A stretch of 6,510 nucleotides of DNA from DASSBG01 sp965651365 (GCA_965651365.1 CBFGSA010000142.1:1-6510), one strand, 5' to 3'; positions 1 through 6,111 are shown, counted from the stretch's first letter. Made by a program: numbers and translations. The notes: a model not told the origin generated them from the sequence alone.

Positions 1-74
1 CGCCAGGTGATCCTAACCAAATGATTCTTTTCGATATTTAACCGGACAGTAGTGATTCTTCCTATACTCGCAGT
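1..74 (+). mobile_element. Possible right edge of an inserted element (IS-like), partial
   Basis: This stretch is much richer in A and T than the rest of the window and breaks the homology of the following omega-amidase gene, whose N-terminal third is absent. Frame 1 reads R-Q-V-I-L-T-K and stops at 22-24, which could be the end of a transposase reading frame. A TTAACCGGACAGTAGTG string at 38-54 resembles ends of some IS4-type elements from memory only. The other end lies outside the window, so neither an inverted-repeat partner nor a target duplication can be seen. A rearrangement or assembly join would give the same picture. Confidence 0.3.
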
Positions 75-77
75 TTC

Positions 78-566
78 GAGCACTACGACAAGCGCCATCT
101 GTTTCGCATGGCTAACGAGCACCATCGCTATGCCGCCGGCGACGAGCGACTGGTGGTGGAACTGGGCGACTGGCGAATCTGCCCCATGGTCTGCTACGAC
201 CTGCGTTTTCCGGCCTGGTGCCGCAATCGTCGCGACGAGAACGCAAGCGGCGGCATGGACTACGACCTGATCCTGTTCGTCGCCAACTGGCCGGCGCCAC
301 GGCGCACGGCGTGGCGAACTCTGTTGCGGGCGCGAGCCATCGAGAACCTGGCATACAGCATCGGCGTCAACCGGGTCGGCAGCGACGGCAACGACATCGC
401 CTACGCTGGCGACAGCGGCGCCTTCGAACCACGCGGCGAGGCCCTGGTCGAACTCGCCGATCAGGTGGAAGTTGCCCGCGTCATGCTGGACGACGCGGAA
501 TTGCTCGCCTATCGCGGCAAATTCCCCGCATGGAGGGACGCCGACACCATCCACCTCGGCGTGTGA
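78..566 (+). pseudogene. yafV: 5'-truncated omega-amidase / nitrilase-superfamily hydrolase (YafV type)
   Basis: The intact family hydrolyses omega-amides such as 2-oxoglutaramate to the oxo-acid and ammonia, in the cytosol, as part of methionine-salvage transamination metabolism. Visible here are the YDKRHLF segment carrying the catalytic Lys (codon 90-92), the nucleophile Cys in V-C-Y-D-L-R-F-P (codon 192-194), then FVANWPAPR, the conserved RAIENLAY and NRVGSDGN blocks, and the terminal KFPAWRDAD. These match E. coli YafV closely in order and wording. The N-terminal third, with the catalytic Glu, is missing: the frame is open only after a TAA at 39-41, and similarity begins near FEHYDKRHLF. 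An ATG at 108 could start a 152-residue fragment, but it has no Shine-Dalgarno sequence and lies downstream of the catalytic Lys, so an active enzyme is very unlikely. Family identity is firm; loss of function is inferred from the truncation. Confidence 0.8.
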
Positions 567-1065
567 GCACAAGCGGGCCATGCCTGCGGATCGAGATGCC
601 GTGTTTGCGATCTGCGACTCAGGCGCGGGTGCCGGTCGCGTTCGCGGCATTCGGAGGGGAGATCGCGGTTGTGGCGTGTTCATCGGAGTCGCCGGGCTCG
701 GTGTGCTGATGGGTATCCCAGGTGGAGGTCCCCGATGCCACCGGCGCCCTCCCACGCCCGCGCATCGCCACCACCGCCATTCCGACGCGGGCGGGCACCC
801 AGTGTTCTGGTGGCGTTGTGTTGCCGACTGACAATCGACTCCCACCACCCGATTGACGCCCTGGCACAGGCTTTATCGGTAGTGTTTGGGGTTCGACAGC
901 GGGCGATGGGTTCTCAAGCTGGGGTTCAATCCGAAACCGCGTACTGCCGGCGCGGAACCGGGCTTCACATCGATCCAGCCATCCGCGATGTCGGTCTGTC
1001 GAGGTCGTTCCCGTCTTATCCGGGCAAGAGGTGCGAAACGCATCAGCCAATACCCCTTTTCGCCT
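567..1065. other. Non-coding region before the secreted-protein operon
   Basis: About 500 bases without a convincing gene on either strand. Reading frames exist on both strands, including a plus frame continuous with the beta-helix gene, but their translations are Arg/Pro/Ser-rich and lack domain or signal-peptide character, so they look like GC-driven open frames. At about 779-805 there is ATTCCGACGCGGGCGGGC followed by ACCCAGTG, reminiscent of the dispersed ATTCCCGC...GCGGGAATCCAGTG hairpin repeats of many Xanthomonadales genomes, but degenerate. TTGACG at 853-858 matches a -35 box well, but no good -10 follows at 16-18 bases. The promoter of the downstream operon presumably lies here, unlocated. 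Confidence 0.5.
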
Positions 1066-1070
1066 GGAGA
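1066..1070 (+). promoter_or_regulatory. Ribosome binding site that decides the beta-helix start
   Basis: GGAGA ends directly against an ATG at 1071 and lies 6 bases before a second in-frame ATG at 1077. Only the second has normal spacing, so 1077 is preferred; both give nearly the same signal peptide (MTMKHRTR versus MKHRTR). Confidence 0.7.
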
Positions 1071-1076
1071 ATGACC

Positions 1077-1799
1077 ATGAAACACCGCACGCGCATCACC
1101 TTTGCCATCGTCGCCGCCTTTGCCGCCAGCGGAGCGGTGCTGGCCTCCGATGGCCTCTACCAGATCAGCGAGACCTGTGTCGGCACGGGTTGTTTCCCCG
1201 GCGACAGCTTCGATTTCCCCGTCACCATCACCGAACCGGGCAGCTACCAGCTCACCTCCGACCTGGAAGTGGCGGGTATCAACACCACTGCCATCAAGGT
1301 TGAGGCGGATGGCGTCACCATCGACCTCAACGGGTTCGAAATCCGCGGGCCGTCAATCTGCACCTATACCACCGCTGGCGGCACCACCTGTTCGGCAGCG
1401 GGCAACGGCATCGGCATCGACAACTCCGCTGGTGGCCGCCTCACCGTGCACAACGGGCGGGTGACGGGCATGGGTTTCACCGGTATCCGGGCCAGCAACA
1501 GCAGTGGCACCAAGTCCAGCCACGTGTATGACGTGACCGTGGCGAACAACCCCTGGAGCGGTATCAGCATGCGTTACGGCGTGGTTCGCAACGTGGTGGG
1601 CGAATTCAACGGGCGAGGCGTGGATGGCTCTGGCAGCAATACCCTGCGGGTGATCGACAGCGTGTTCAAGATGAACACGCAGTACGGCGTGTACAGGGGC
1701 TATTGCTCGGGCATCGTCTCGGTGCTGAACGGCAGCGGTTCGACGTGCTTCGCGGGACTGGGGCCGAACGTCTGCGAAACCCCCGCCAACTGCAATTGA
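1077..1799 (+). CDS. Secreted right-handed parallel beta-helix protein
   Basis: A 240-residue exported protein. Residues 1-23 form a Sec signal peptide: basic KHRTR, a hydrophobic core, and VLA before the likely cleavage at 23/24. The mature part has the pattern of secreted beta-helix proteins: ITEPGSYQLTSDLEV (51-65), AIKVEADGVTIDLNGFEIRG (72-91), then short Gly/Asn-rich rungs (GNGIGIDNSAGG, LTVHNGRVTGMGFTGI, VYDVTVANNPWSGISM, GVDGSGSNTLRVIDSVF). Eight cysteines (34, 39, 95, 105, 210, 224, 233, 239) suggest up to four disulfides in the periplasm or outside the cell. No catalytic residues of a polysaccharide lyase can be pinned down, so whether it binds or cleaves a glycan is unknown. The stop codon overlaps the ribosome binding site of the next secreted-protein gene, so the two are probably co-translated. 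The fold is clear from the sequence; the role is not. Confidence 0.8.
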   Translation: MKHRTRITFAIVAAFAASGAVLASDGLYQISETCVGTGCFPGDSFDFPVTITEPGSYQLTSDLEVAGINTTAIKVEADGVTIDLNGFEIRGPSICTYTTAGGTTCSAAGNGIGIDNSAGGRLTVHNGRVTGMGFTGIRASNSSGTKSSHVYDVTVANNPWSGISMRYGVVRNVVGEFNGRGVDGSGSNTLRVIDSVFKMNTQYGVYRGYCSGIVSVLNGSGSTCFAGLGPNVCETPANCN

Positions 1800-1803
1800 G
1801 GAG
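1797..1803 (+). promoter_or_regulatory. Ribosome binding site overlapping the upstream stop codon
   Basis: TGAGGAG contains the stop of the beta-helix gene (1797-1799) and a strong GAGGAG Shine-Dalgarno sequence 6 bases before the ATG at 1810. This arrangement favours translational coupling of the two secreted-protein genes. Confidence 0.75.
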
Positions 1804-1809
1804 TCGATC

Positions 1810-2622
1810 ATGCTGCGTCATTCCCTGATACCGGGCGTGCTGGTGGTGACTCTGGCGGTGGTGACCGATGCTGCCGCCGGCTTTGTCAGCGTCTATTATT
1901 CCGCCGACGTGCCCATCCAGGTGAGTTCGCTGCCGGCAGTGTTCCCCTCCGACGCCTATCGTCGCGGGTACCAACCCGGCGACTTGCCGGCCAGCCTGAC
2001 CTCGCTGCGTGGCGTCAACCTGGACGCCTTGAGCGTGCAGGACGGCAAGTTCGTGTTCTCGCTCGATGTCGCCGCCAGGGTGAGCGGCTTCAGCGTGGTG
2101 CCGGGCGATGTGCTGCAGTGCGACGATGTCTCCTGCACCAGCTTCACGATTTTGCTGGACGGAATGTCTGATTTGCCGCGCAACGCGAACGTCGACGCGG
2201 TGGCTTTTGATCCCGACAACGGCGATCTCCTTTACTCGCTGGATGCCGATGCCACCGTCGATGGCATGCCGTTCCGCGCCACGGACGTGATTCGCTGGAA
2301 CGGCACCACGCACGGCTTGGTGTTCGACGGCACCGAACACCTGATGCCGGGTGTCAACGTCGATGCGATCGACGTGCTGCCGGGGCAGAAACTGCTGTTC
2401 AGCGTGGATGTGTGGACCCCGCTCACGGCCGGGCCGACAAGTTCCCTCATCGTCAAGCCGGAGAACCTCGTCGAGCAGACCCTGGGCGCTGACTATTTTG
2501 CTTTTTCCTCGCCGATCTCCGGTCCGTGCTGCACGTCGGGCCCATGGCGCACCGCCAACCTGGATGCCTTCCACGTGGATCGCGACAGCTACGATCATAT
2601 CTTCGCCGACGGCTTCGATTGA
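1810..2622 (+). CDS. Secreted repeat protein with NxDA repeats and C-terminal IFADGFD
   Basis: A 270-residue protein of unknown function. Residues 1-23 look like a Sec signal peptide (LRHSLIPGVLVVTLAVV core, AAA before cleavage near 23). The mature chain is built of about 57-residue units, each opening with N-[LV]-D-A (residues 70-73, 127-130, 183-186, 250-253) followed 9-12 residues later by an F/Y-S-[LV]-D core (83-86, 142-145, 198-201). Before each unit there is often a D-G-x-x-x-L turn (LLDGMSDL, FDGTEHLM). From memory, this resembles repeats of the FDGSDVGL/DVDAL type in secreted proteins of several bacterial phyla, possibly beta-propeller blades. The chain ends in DHIFADGFD, a tail I recall on other exported Xanthomonadales proteins. 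Four cysteines (104, 109, 240, 241) occur. It follows the beta-helix gene by 10 bases, so the two probably act in the same place, perhaps on the cell surface. Export is well supported; function is unknown. Confidence 0.75.
   Translation: MLRHSLIPGVLVVTLAVVTDAAAGFVSVYYSADVPIQVSSLPAVFPSDAYRRGYQPGDLPASLTSLRGVNLDALSVQDGKFVFSLDVAARVSGFSVVPGDVLQCDDVSCTSFTILLDGMSDLPRNANVDAVAFDPDNGDLLYSLDADATVDGMPFRATDVIRWNGTTHGLVFDGTEHLMPGVNVDAIDVLPGQKLLFSVDVWTPLTAGPTSSLIVKPENLVEQTLGADYFAFSSPISGPCCTSGPWRTANLDAFHVDRDSYDHIFADGFD
2014..2619 (+). repeat. Protein-level NxDA repeats (three full units plus a partial one)
   Basis: Units lie at residues 69-125, 126-181, 182-248 and the partial 249-270 of the secreted repeat protein. 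Shared columns are N-[LV]-D-A, a Gly/Asp turn, then [FY]-S-[LV]-D. The DNA copies are diverged, so this is an old domain repeat, not a recent tandem duplication. The last unit stops where the FSLD core would be and reads HIFADGFD instead. Confidence 0.65.
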
Positions 2623-2627
2623 TCCAC

Positions 2628-2681
2628 CGGCAACGCGTTGCCGACGGCCTCCCGACATTCATTGTTCGGGCGATTGTCGGC
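2628..2681. terminator. Hairpin-forming sequence between convergent genes
   Basis: Two overlapping structures lie just after the secreted repeat gene. CGGCAACGCGTTGCCG (2628-2643) is a perfect 16-base palindrome. GCCGAC (2640-2645) can pair with GTCGGC (2676-2681), enclosing CCCGACA/TGTTCGGG (2651-2670, one bulge). The two structures share bases 2640-2643 and cannot both form on one strand. No T-run follows on either strand, so a classical intrinsic terminator is not supported; a role in ending the two converging transcripts is inferred from position. Confidence 0.35.
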
Positions 2682-2744
2682 GGATTGCGGCGGCGAAACC
2701 GGGAAACGAAAAGCAAAGCCCAGTGCTGCTGGAATCCCGCGGTG

Positions 2745-5357
2745 CTATGAGTTGGTGGCGACTTGCCGGCGCAGTTCGGCGATGCCGCCGCGCAACGGAT
2801 GCGTGGCCTCGACACCGATCGCGTCCATGCCCCGTTGCGCGGCATCGAGATCGTCGCGGGCGCCATCAAGATTGCCCAATGCGGCGCGCGCGCGGGCGCG
2901 CAGCAGCAGGCGGCGGGCAAGCACCGCGTTGTCGCCAATGACCAGCGGGTGCTCGGTCAGTGCGCCGTCGCCCAGCCAGCCGGCGGCGTCGGCCGGGCGG
3001 CCGGCGGCGAACAGGCAGGTGGCAACGGCTTCGCGGGCTTCCCAGCCCTGCGCTGCCCTGGAATCCATGGCCGCGTGGGGCAGATCGCCAAGCCGCGCCA
3101 TCCCGGCGTTGCTATCGCCGGACTGACACAGCACCCGTGCCTGCGTCCGTTGCAATTGTTCGAGGATGCGGCGCGGGGGCCGGCTTGCCGCGTGCAAGCG
3201 CTGGTCGGCGTCGGCAAGGTCGGCAAGCGCCTGCGTCGTGCGACCGGCCGCGGCGCGAATGGTGCCGCGATGCAGCGGCAGGAACCAGTCGCTGTCGGGG
3301 CTGCGTTGCAGCGCCGTGGCCCAGTGCCCGGCGGCAGTTTCGATCAGTTTTTCGGCTTCGTCGAAGCGGCCACGGCGGCGTGCGTTGTCCGATTTTGCCT
3401 GCCACAACGCCGCGCGTGTTTGCAGCGCGGGCGCGTCCACGTCGGCGACCATATCCATGGCCTCACCGAGCATGTGGTCGGAGGCATCGAATTGGCCCAA
3501 CAGCGAGCGGACGGAGGCGACGTTGAACATCGCGCTGACGATCGAGTCGGGCGACGTACCGGTGATGCCGCGCTTGATTTCCAGCACCGTGTCGAAGGCT
3601 TGGGCAGCGCGCGGCATGTCGCCGTCGTTGGCGTAGGCGATGGCAAGATCGGTGCTGACCTTCAGCCGGATGTCGGTGAATTGCGCGTGTTTTGCGAGGT
3701 CGCGGTCGAGTGCCTCCAAGGCCTGCCGCGCCTCGGCGTGCTTGCCCAGCCGCTGGTCGAAACGGGCGACATTGCGGCGGGCCTCGAAATCCTTGCGAGA
3801 GCCCGGAAGGTGCTGCCGCGACCAATCGGCGGCGCGCCGCGACCAATCGGCAGCCGCTTCGTCCTGTTTGTGCATCCCCTCGATGTCGCCACGGGTCAGC
3901 AGCGCTTCCGCGTACAGCTCGGGGAACTGAACGGCAACCGGCTCCAGCAATGCGATGGTCTCGCCGGACAGCGTCACCGCCTCGTCGAACTGGGCGCGCG
4001 ACATCACCACCCGCGCCAGTGTCAGCAGCATCTCGCCGCGCAGTTCCGCCGACCCGGATGCCGGATCCCGCGCCTTGGCGATGCCGGCGTCGACGATTTG
4101 ACGCACGCTGGGCATCTGGTCGCGCGGCACGTCGGCGATATCGGCTTCGAACAGGCCGACGACGAAGCGGTTCAATGCACGCTCGCGCGCCAGCGCGCGG
4201 TCGGCGTGCTGGCGCGCCGTTTCGGCGGCCAGCGCGGCACGATCCGCTCGCGCTGCTTCGCGGTTGGCGGCAACCACGCCCAGCAGCAGGCTGAGCACAA
4301 TGGCGGCCAGGGCGGTGGCCGGAATCCAGTGCCGGCGCAGCATTTTCATTGTTTTAGCCAGCGTACCAATGCGCCGCGCATGCACCGGATGGTTGGCCAG
4401 CCAACGGCGCAAGTCGGCCACCAACTCGGCCGCCGACGGGTAGCGATTTTCCGGCGACTCGGCGCAGGCCTGGGCCAGAATGGCCTGCAGGTCGCGTGGC
4501 ACCCGGGTTCCACCGTCGTGGGCAAGTTCCTCGGCGATCCGGCCCAGCGAGTAGACATCGGTAGCCGTGGATACGTCGTGTCCTGCGACCTGCTCCGGCG
4601 CGGAGTAGCGCGGGGTGCCCAGTTGCAGCCCCGTGCGCGTGCAATGCTCGTCGTCGACCAGCTTGGCGATGCCGAAATCCAGCAGTTTGAGGGCGCCATC
4701 GGCGGTGACGAGAATGTGCTCGGGCTTGAGGTCGCGATGCACGATCAGGGAACGCTGCGCATAGGCGAGGATGTCACCGGCACGGGCGATCAGCTGCATC
4801 CGTTCATGCAAGCCCAAACCGGCTTCTCGCGCATGACGATCGATGGCAATGCCGCTGACCGGCTCCATGACTAGGTACGGGATGCCGTCGTCGCTCAAGC
4901 CGGCGTCGATCAGGCGCGCGATGCCAGGATGCTCCAGGCGCGCGAGAATCGACTGCTCGCGAAGAAACTGCGTGCGCCCGGCTTCGGTGAACAGCCCGTA
5001 CTGCATCAGTTTCAGCGCGCCGTCCTGCAGCGGCGGCTCGATACGCTCGGCCGAAAACACTGTTGCCATTCCGCCCTGACCGAGCAAGCCGGTGATGCGC
5101 CAGCGCCCGATATGCTTGCCCAACCAGTGCTCGATCGCACTGTCACGCGCGGTCAACAACGCCGCGGCACTCAGTTCGCTGTCCAGCAACAGGTGCGGGG
5201 TTTCGGCGTGGGACAACGCCTGATGCAAGCTGGCTTTCAGCTCGGCGTCCAACGCAAGCCCGTCCAGCCAGCCTGCACGAGCATCGGGTGGCATTTCCAG
5301 CAACTGGTCAAGCCAGGGAGACAATTCATGCCAGCGCTGGCATGTCGACCTGCTCAT
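2745..5357 (-). CDS. Transmembrane Ser/Thr protein kinase with C-terminal TPR region (partner of ECF sigma factor)
   Basis: An 870-residue Hanks-type kinase. Residues 1-80 are an N-terminal helical segment typical of kinases paired with ECF sigma factors. The kinase domain spans about 84-320: glycine loop LLGQGGMATVF (91-101), likely ATP-anchoring Lys116 in ALKLM, Glu134 of helix C, HRDLKPEH (207-214), DFG (227-229), GTPRYSAPEQ (247-256), D267 in DVYSLG and R305 in NRYPSA. One transmembrane helix lies at about 343-364, followed by an Ala/Arg/Glu-rich, probably coiled segment (365-397) and roughly ten TPR-like helix pairs (437-865), predicted to be periplasmic. Odd point: the metal-binding Asn after HRDLKP is His214. 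The start ATG overlaps the sigma factor stop as ATGA, implying coupled translation. By analogy with PknT/EcfP and PknS/EcfK, the TPR part would sense an envelope signal and the kinase would phosphorylate the sigma factor. Kinase identity is certain from motifs; activity and substrate are inferred. Confidence 0.92.
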   Translation of the reverse strand: MSRSTCQRWHELSPWLDQLLEMPPDARAGWLDGLALDAELKASLHQALSHAETPHLLLDSELSAAALLTARDSAIEHWLGKHIGRWRITGLLGQGGMATVFSAERIEPPLQDGALKLMQYGLFTEAGRTQFLREQSILARLEHPGIARLIDAGLSDDGIPYLVMEPVSGIAIDRHAREAGLGLHERMQLIARAGDILAYAQRSLIVHRDLKPEHILVTADGALKLLDFGIAKLVDDEHCTRTGLQLGTPRYSAPEQVAGHDVSTATDVYSLGRIAEELAHDGGTRVPRDLQAILAQACAESPENRYPSAAELVADLRRWLANHPVHARRIGTLAKTMKMLRRHWIPATALAAIVLSLLLGVVAANREAARADRAALAAETARQHADRALARERALNRFVVGLFEADIADVPRDQMPSVRQIVDAGIAKARDPASGSAELRGEMLLTLARVVMSRAQFDEAVTLSGETIALLEPVAVQFPELYAEALLTRGDIEGMHKQDEAAADWSRRAADWSRQHLPGSRKDFEARRNVARFDQRLGKHAEARQALEALDRDLAKHAQFTDIRLKVSTDLAIAYANDGDMPRAAQAFDTVLEIKRGITGTSPDSIVSAMFNVASVRSLLGQFDASDHMLGEAMDMVADVDAPALQTRAALWQAKSDNARRRGRFDEAEKLIETAAGHWATALQRSPDSDWFLPLHRGTIRAAAGRTTQALADLADADQRLHAASRPPRRILEQLQRTQARVLCQSGDSNAGMARLGDLPHAAMDSRAAQGWEAREAVATCLFAAGRPADAAGWLGDGALTEHPLVIGDNAVLARRLLLRARARAALGNLDGARDDLDAAQRGMDAIGVEATHPLRGGIAELRRQVATNS
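3815..3856 (-). repeat. 21-base tandem duplication inside the kinase TPR region
   Basis: Two adjacent 21-base units (3815-3835 and 3836-3856) share their first 16 bases exactly and 18 of 21 overall. They encode A-A-D-W-S-R-R followed by A-A-D-W-S-R-Q (residues 502-515), a 7-residue duplication that lengthens a helix by about two turns while keeping frame and helix face. Confidence 0.8.
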
Positions 5358-5956
5358 CCGGCGCCACCGGGCGCGGCATCCATTGCCAGCAAAATGCGCG
5401 CCTTGGCCAAGTCACGCTCCACCGTGCGGTCGGATACATCGAGCACCGTGCCGATTTCCCTGGCGGTCATGCCGGCAAAGAAATGCATTTCCACCACATC
5501 CGCCAATCGCTGGTCCCGCTCGCCCAGTCGAGCGAGCGCCGCGTCGAGTGCCACCAGATCGGTCGGCGACAGCCCGGCAAGCTGCTCGACGGCGATCACC
5601 CGGTCGTTTGCGCTGCGCTTGGCTGTCGCCAACGCGCGCGCCGCATCGATCAGGATCGAGCGCATGGTGCGGGCCGCATACGCCAGGAACTGCGCGCGAC
5701 AACGCCAGTCTCCACGGTTCGAGCCAACCAGCTTGAGGTAGGTTTCATTGACCAACACGGTGGTCGAAACATCATCCGGGCGTCCGGTCCGGGCCAGCAC
5801 GCGACGCGCCTGGGCGCGCAATTCCGCGTAAATCAAGGGAAGCAGTTGGTCGAACGCCGTCTTGTCGCCGTCCGCTGCCCTCTGCATCAGTTGAACGAAT
5901 CCACGTTCTGGATCGTCCGGGTTTTCCTGGAGGTGGTTGGCATCGGGCGCGTTCAT
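5354..5956 (-). CDS. ECF-type RNA polymerase sigma factor (TIGR02999/ECF43-like), kinase-linked
   Basis: A 200-residue sigma-70 family factor that redirects RNA polymerase to its own promoters. Region 2 spans about 16-105: DKTAFDQLLPLIYAELR, then VLVNETYLKLVG (67-78), then the AQFLAYAARTMRSILIDAAR core (88-107) of regions 2.3-2.4. Region 4 spans about 133-192, with the helix-turn-helix MTAREIGTVLDVSDRTVERD (163-182). The wording TTVLVNETYLKL and RTMRSILIDAAR is that of the TIGR02999 family. At the place of the usual acidic DAED of region 2.2 it has S64-T65-T66-V67. In EcfP of V. parahaemolyticus a threonine in this region is phosphorylated by PknT to restore the negative charge. No anti-sigma factor is adjacent; the downstream gene is a kinase, overlapping by 4 bases. 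No other in-frame start exists before an upstream TGA, and AGGGAG lies about 20 bases from the ATG, too far for normal use. Identity is firm; phospho-control is inferred. Confidence 0.92.
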   Translation of the reverse strand: MNAPDANHLQENPDDPERGFVQLMQRAADGDKTAFDQLLPLIYAELRAQARRVLARTGRPDDVSTTVLVNETYLKLVGSNRGDWRCRAQFLAYAARTMRSILIDAARALATAKRSANDRVIAVEQLAGLSPTDLVALDAALARLGERDQRLADVVEMHFFAGMTAREIGTVLDVSDRTVERDLAKARILLAMDAAPGGAG

Positions 5957-5962
5957 GCCCGC

Positions 5963-5968
5963 AGTATA
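5963..5968 (-). promoter_or_regulatory. Candidate -10 box of the sigma/kinase operon (possible leaderless start)
   Basis: TATACT on the minus strand differs from TATAAT by one base and ends 6 bases before the sigma factor ATG, so transcription would begin at or next to the start codon. No good -35 box lies 16-18 bases further up. A competing candidate is TTGACT (plus-strand 6086-6091), which has only a weak -10 after it. Confidence 0.3.
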
Positions 5969-6073
5969 TCGTTTTGCTCCCTTGCCTCATGCCCGCGCGG
6001 GGCCGCGGCGCACATGGGCGACAGCCCGGGTTGGCAGCGTTGCCTTGAAGGCTGCGCCATGTGCGCTATTTGC

Positions 6074-6111
6074 CCGCCAGCCATCAGTCAACCTTCTGAT
6101 GTGGCTGGCGG
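6074..6111. repeat. Long imperfect inverted repeat in the divergent promoter region
   Basis: CCGCCAGCCATCAG (6074-6087) pairs with CTGAT (6096-6100) and GGCTGGCGG (6103-6111), giving a 14-base-pair stem, a 2-base bulge (6101-6102) and an 8-base loop. It sits between the divergent sigma and TonB-like genes. No T-run flanks it on either strand, so it is not a typical terminator. It could be an operator, a structured leader or a dispersed palindromic repeat. Confidence 0.6.

Noticed and set aside
862..879. Possible sigma-54 promoter (TGGCAC followed by TTTATC)
   Set aside because: The -24 half matches but the near-invariant GC of the -12 half is absent.
921..932. tRNA T-arm-like GGTTCAATCC
   Set aside because: The flanking bases do not form the 5-base-pair T stem, and no acceptor or anticodon arm can be found around it.
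619..1050. A 143-residue open frame on the minus strand in the non-coding region
   Set aside because: Low-complexity translation, no ribosome binding site of note, and part of it reads through a repeat-like sequence.
669..1076. Upstream extension of the beta-helix frame by about 136 codons
   Set aside because: The extension is Arg/Pro-rich without domain character, and starting there would bury the signal peptide. The GGAGA site points to the ATG at 1077.
1666..2658. A 330-residue open frame on the minus strand over the secreted operon
   Set aside because: The plus-strand genes have signal peptides, ribosome binding sites and coherent repeats; the minus frame is a compositional shadow without any such features.
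2763..4874. A 703-residue open frame on the plus strand opposite the kinase gene
   Set aside because: It mirrors the kinase TPR region in a GC-rich genome. The translation is Gly/Arg/Gln-rich with no domain, and the minus strand carries unmistakable kinase and TPR motifs.
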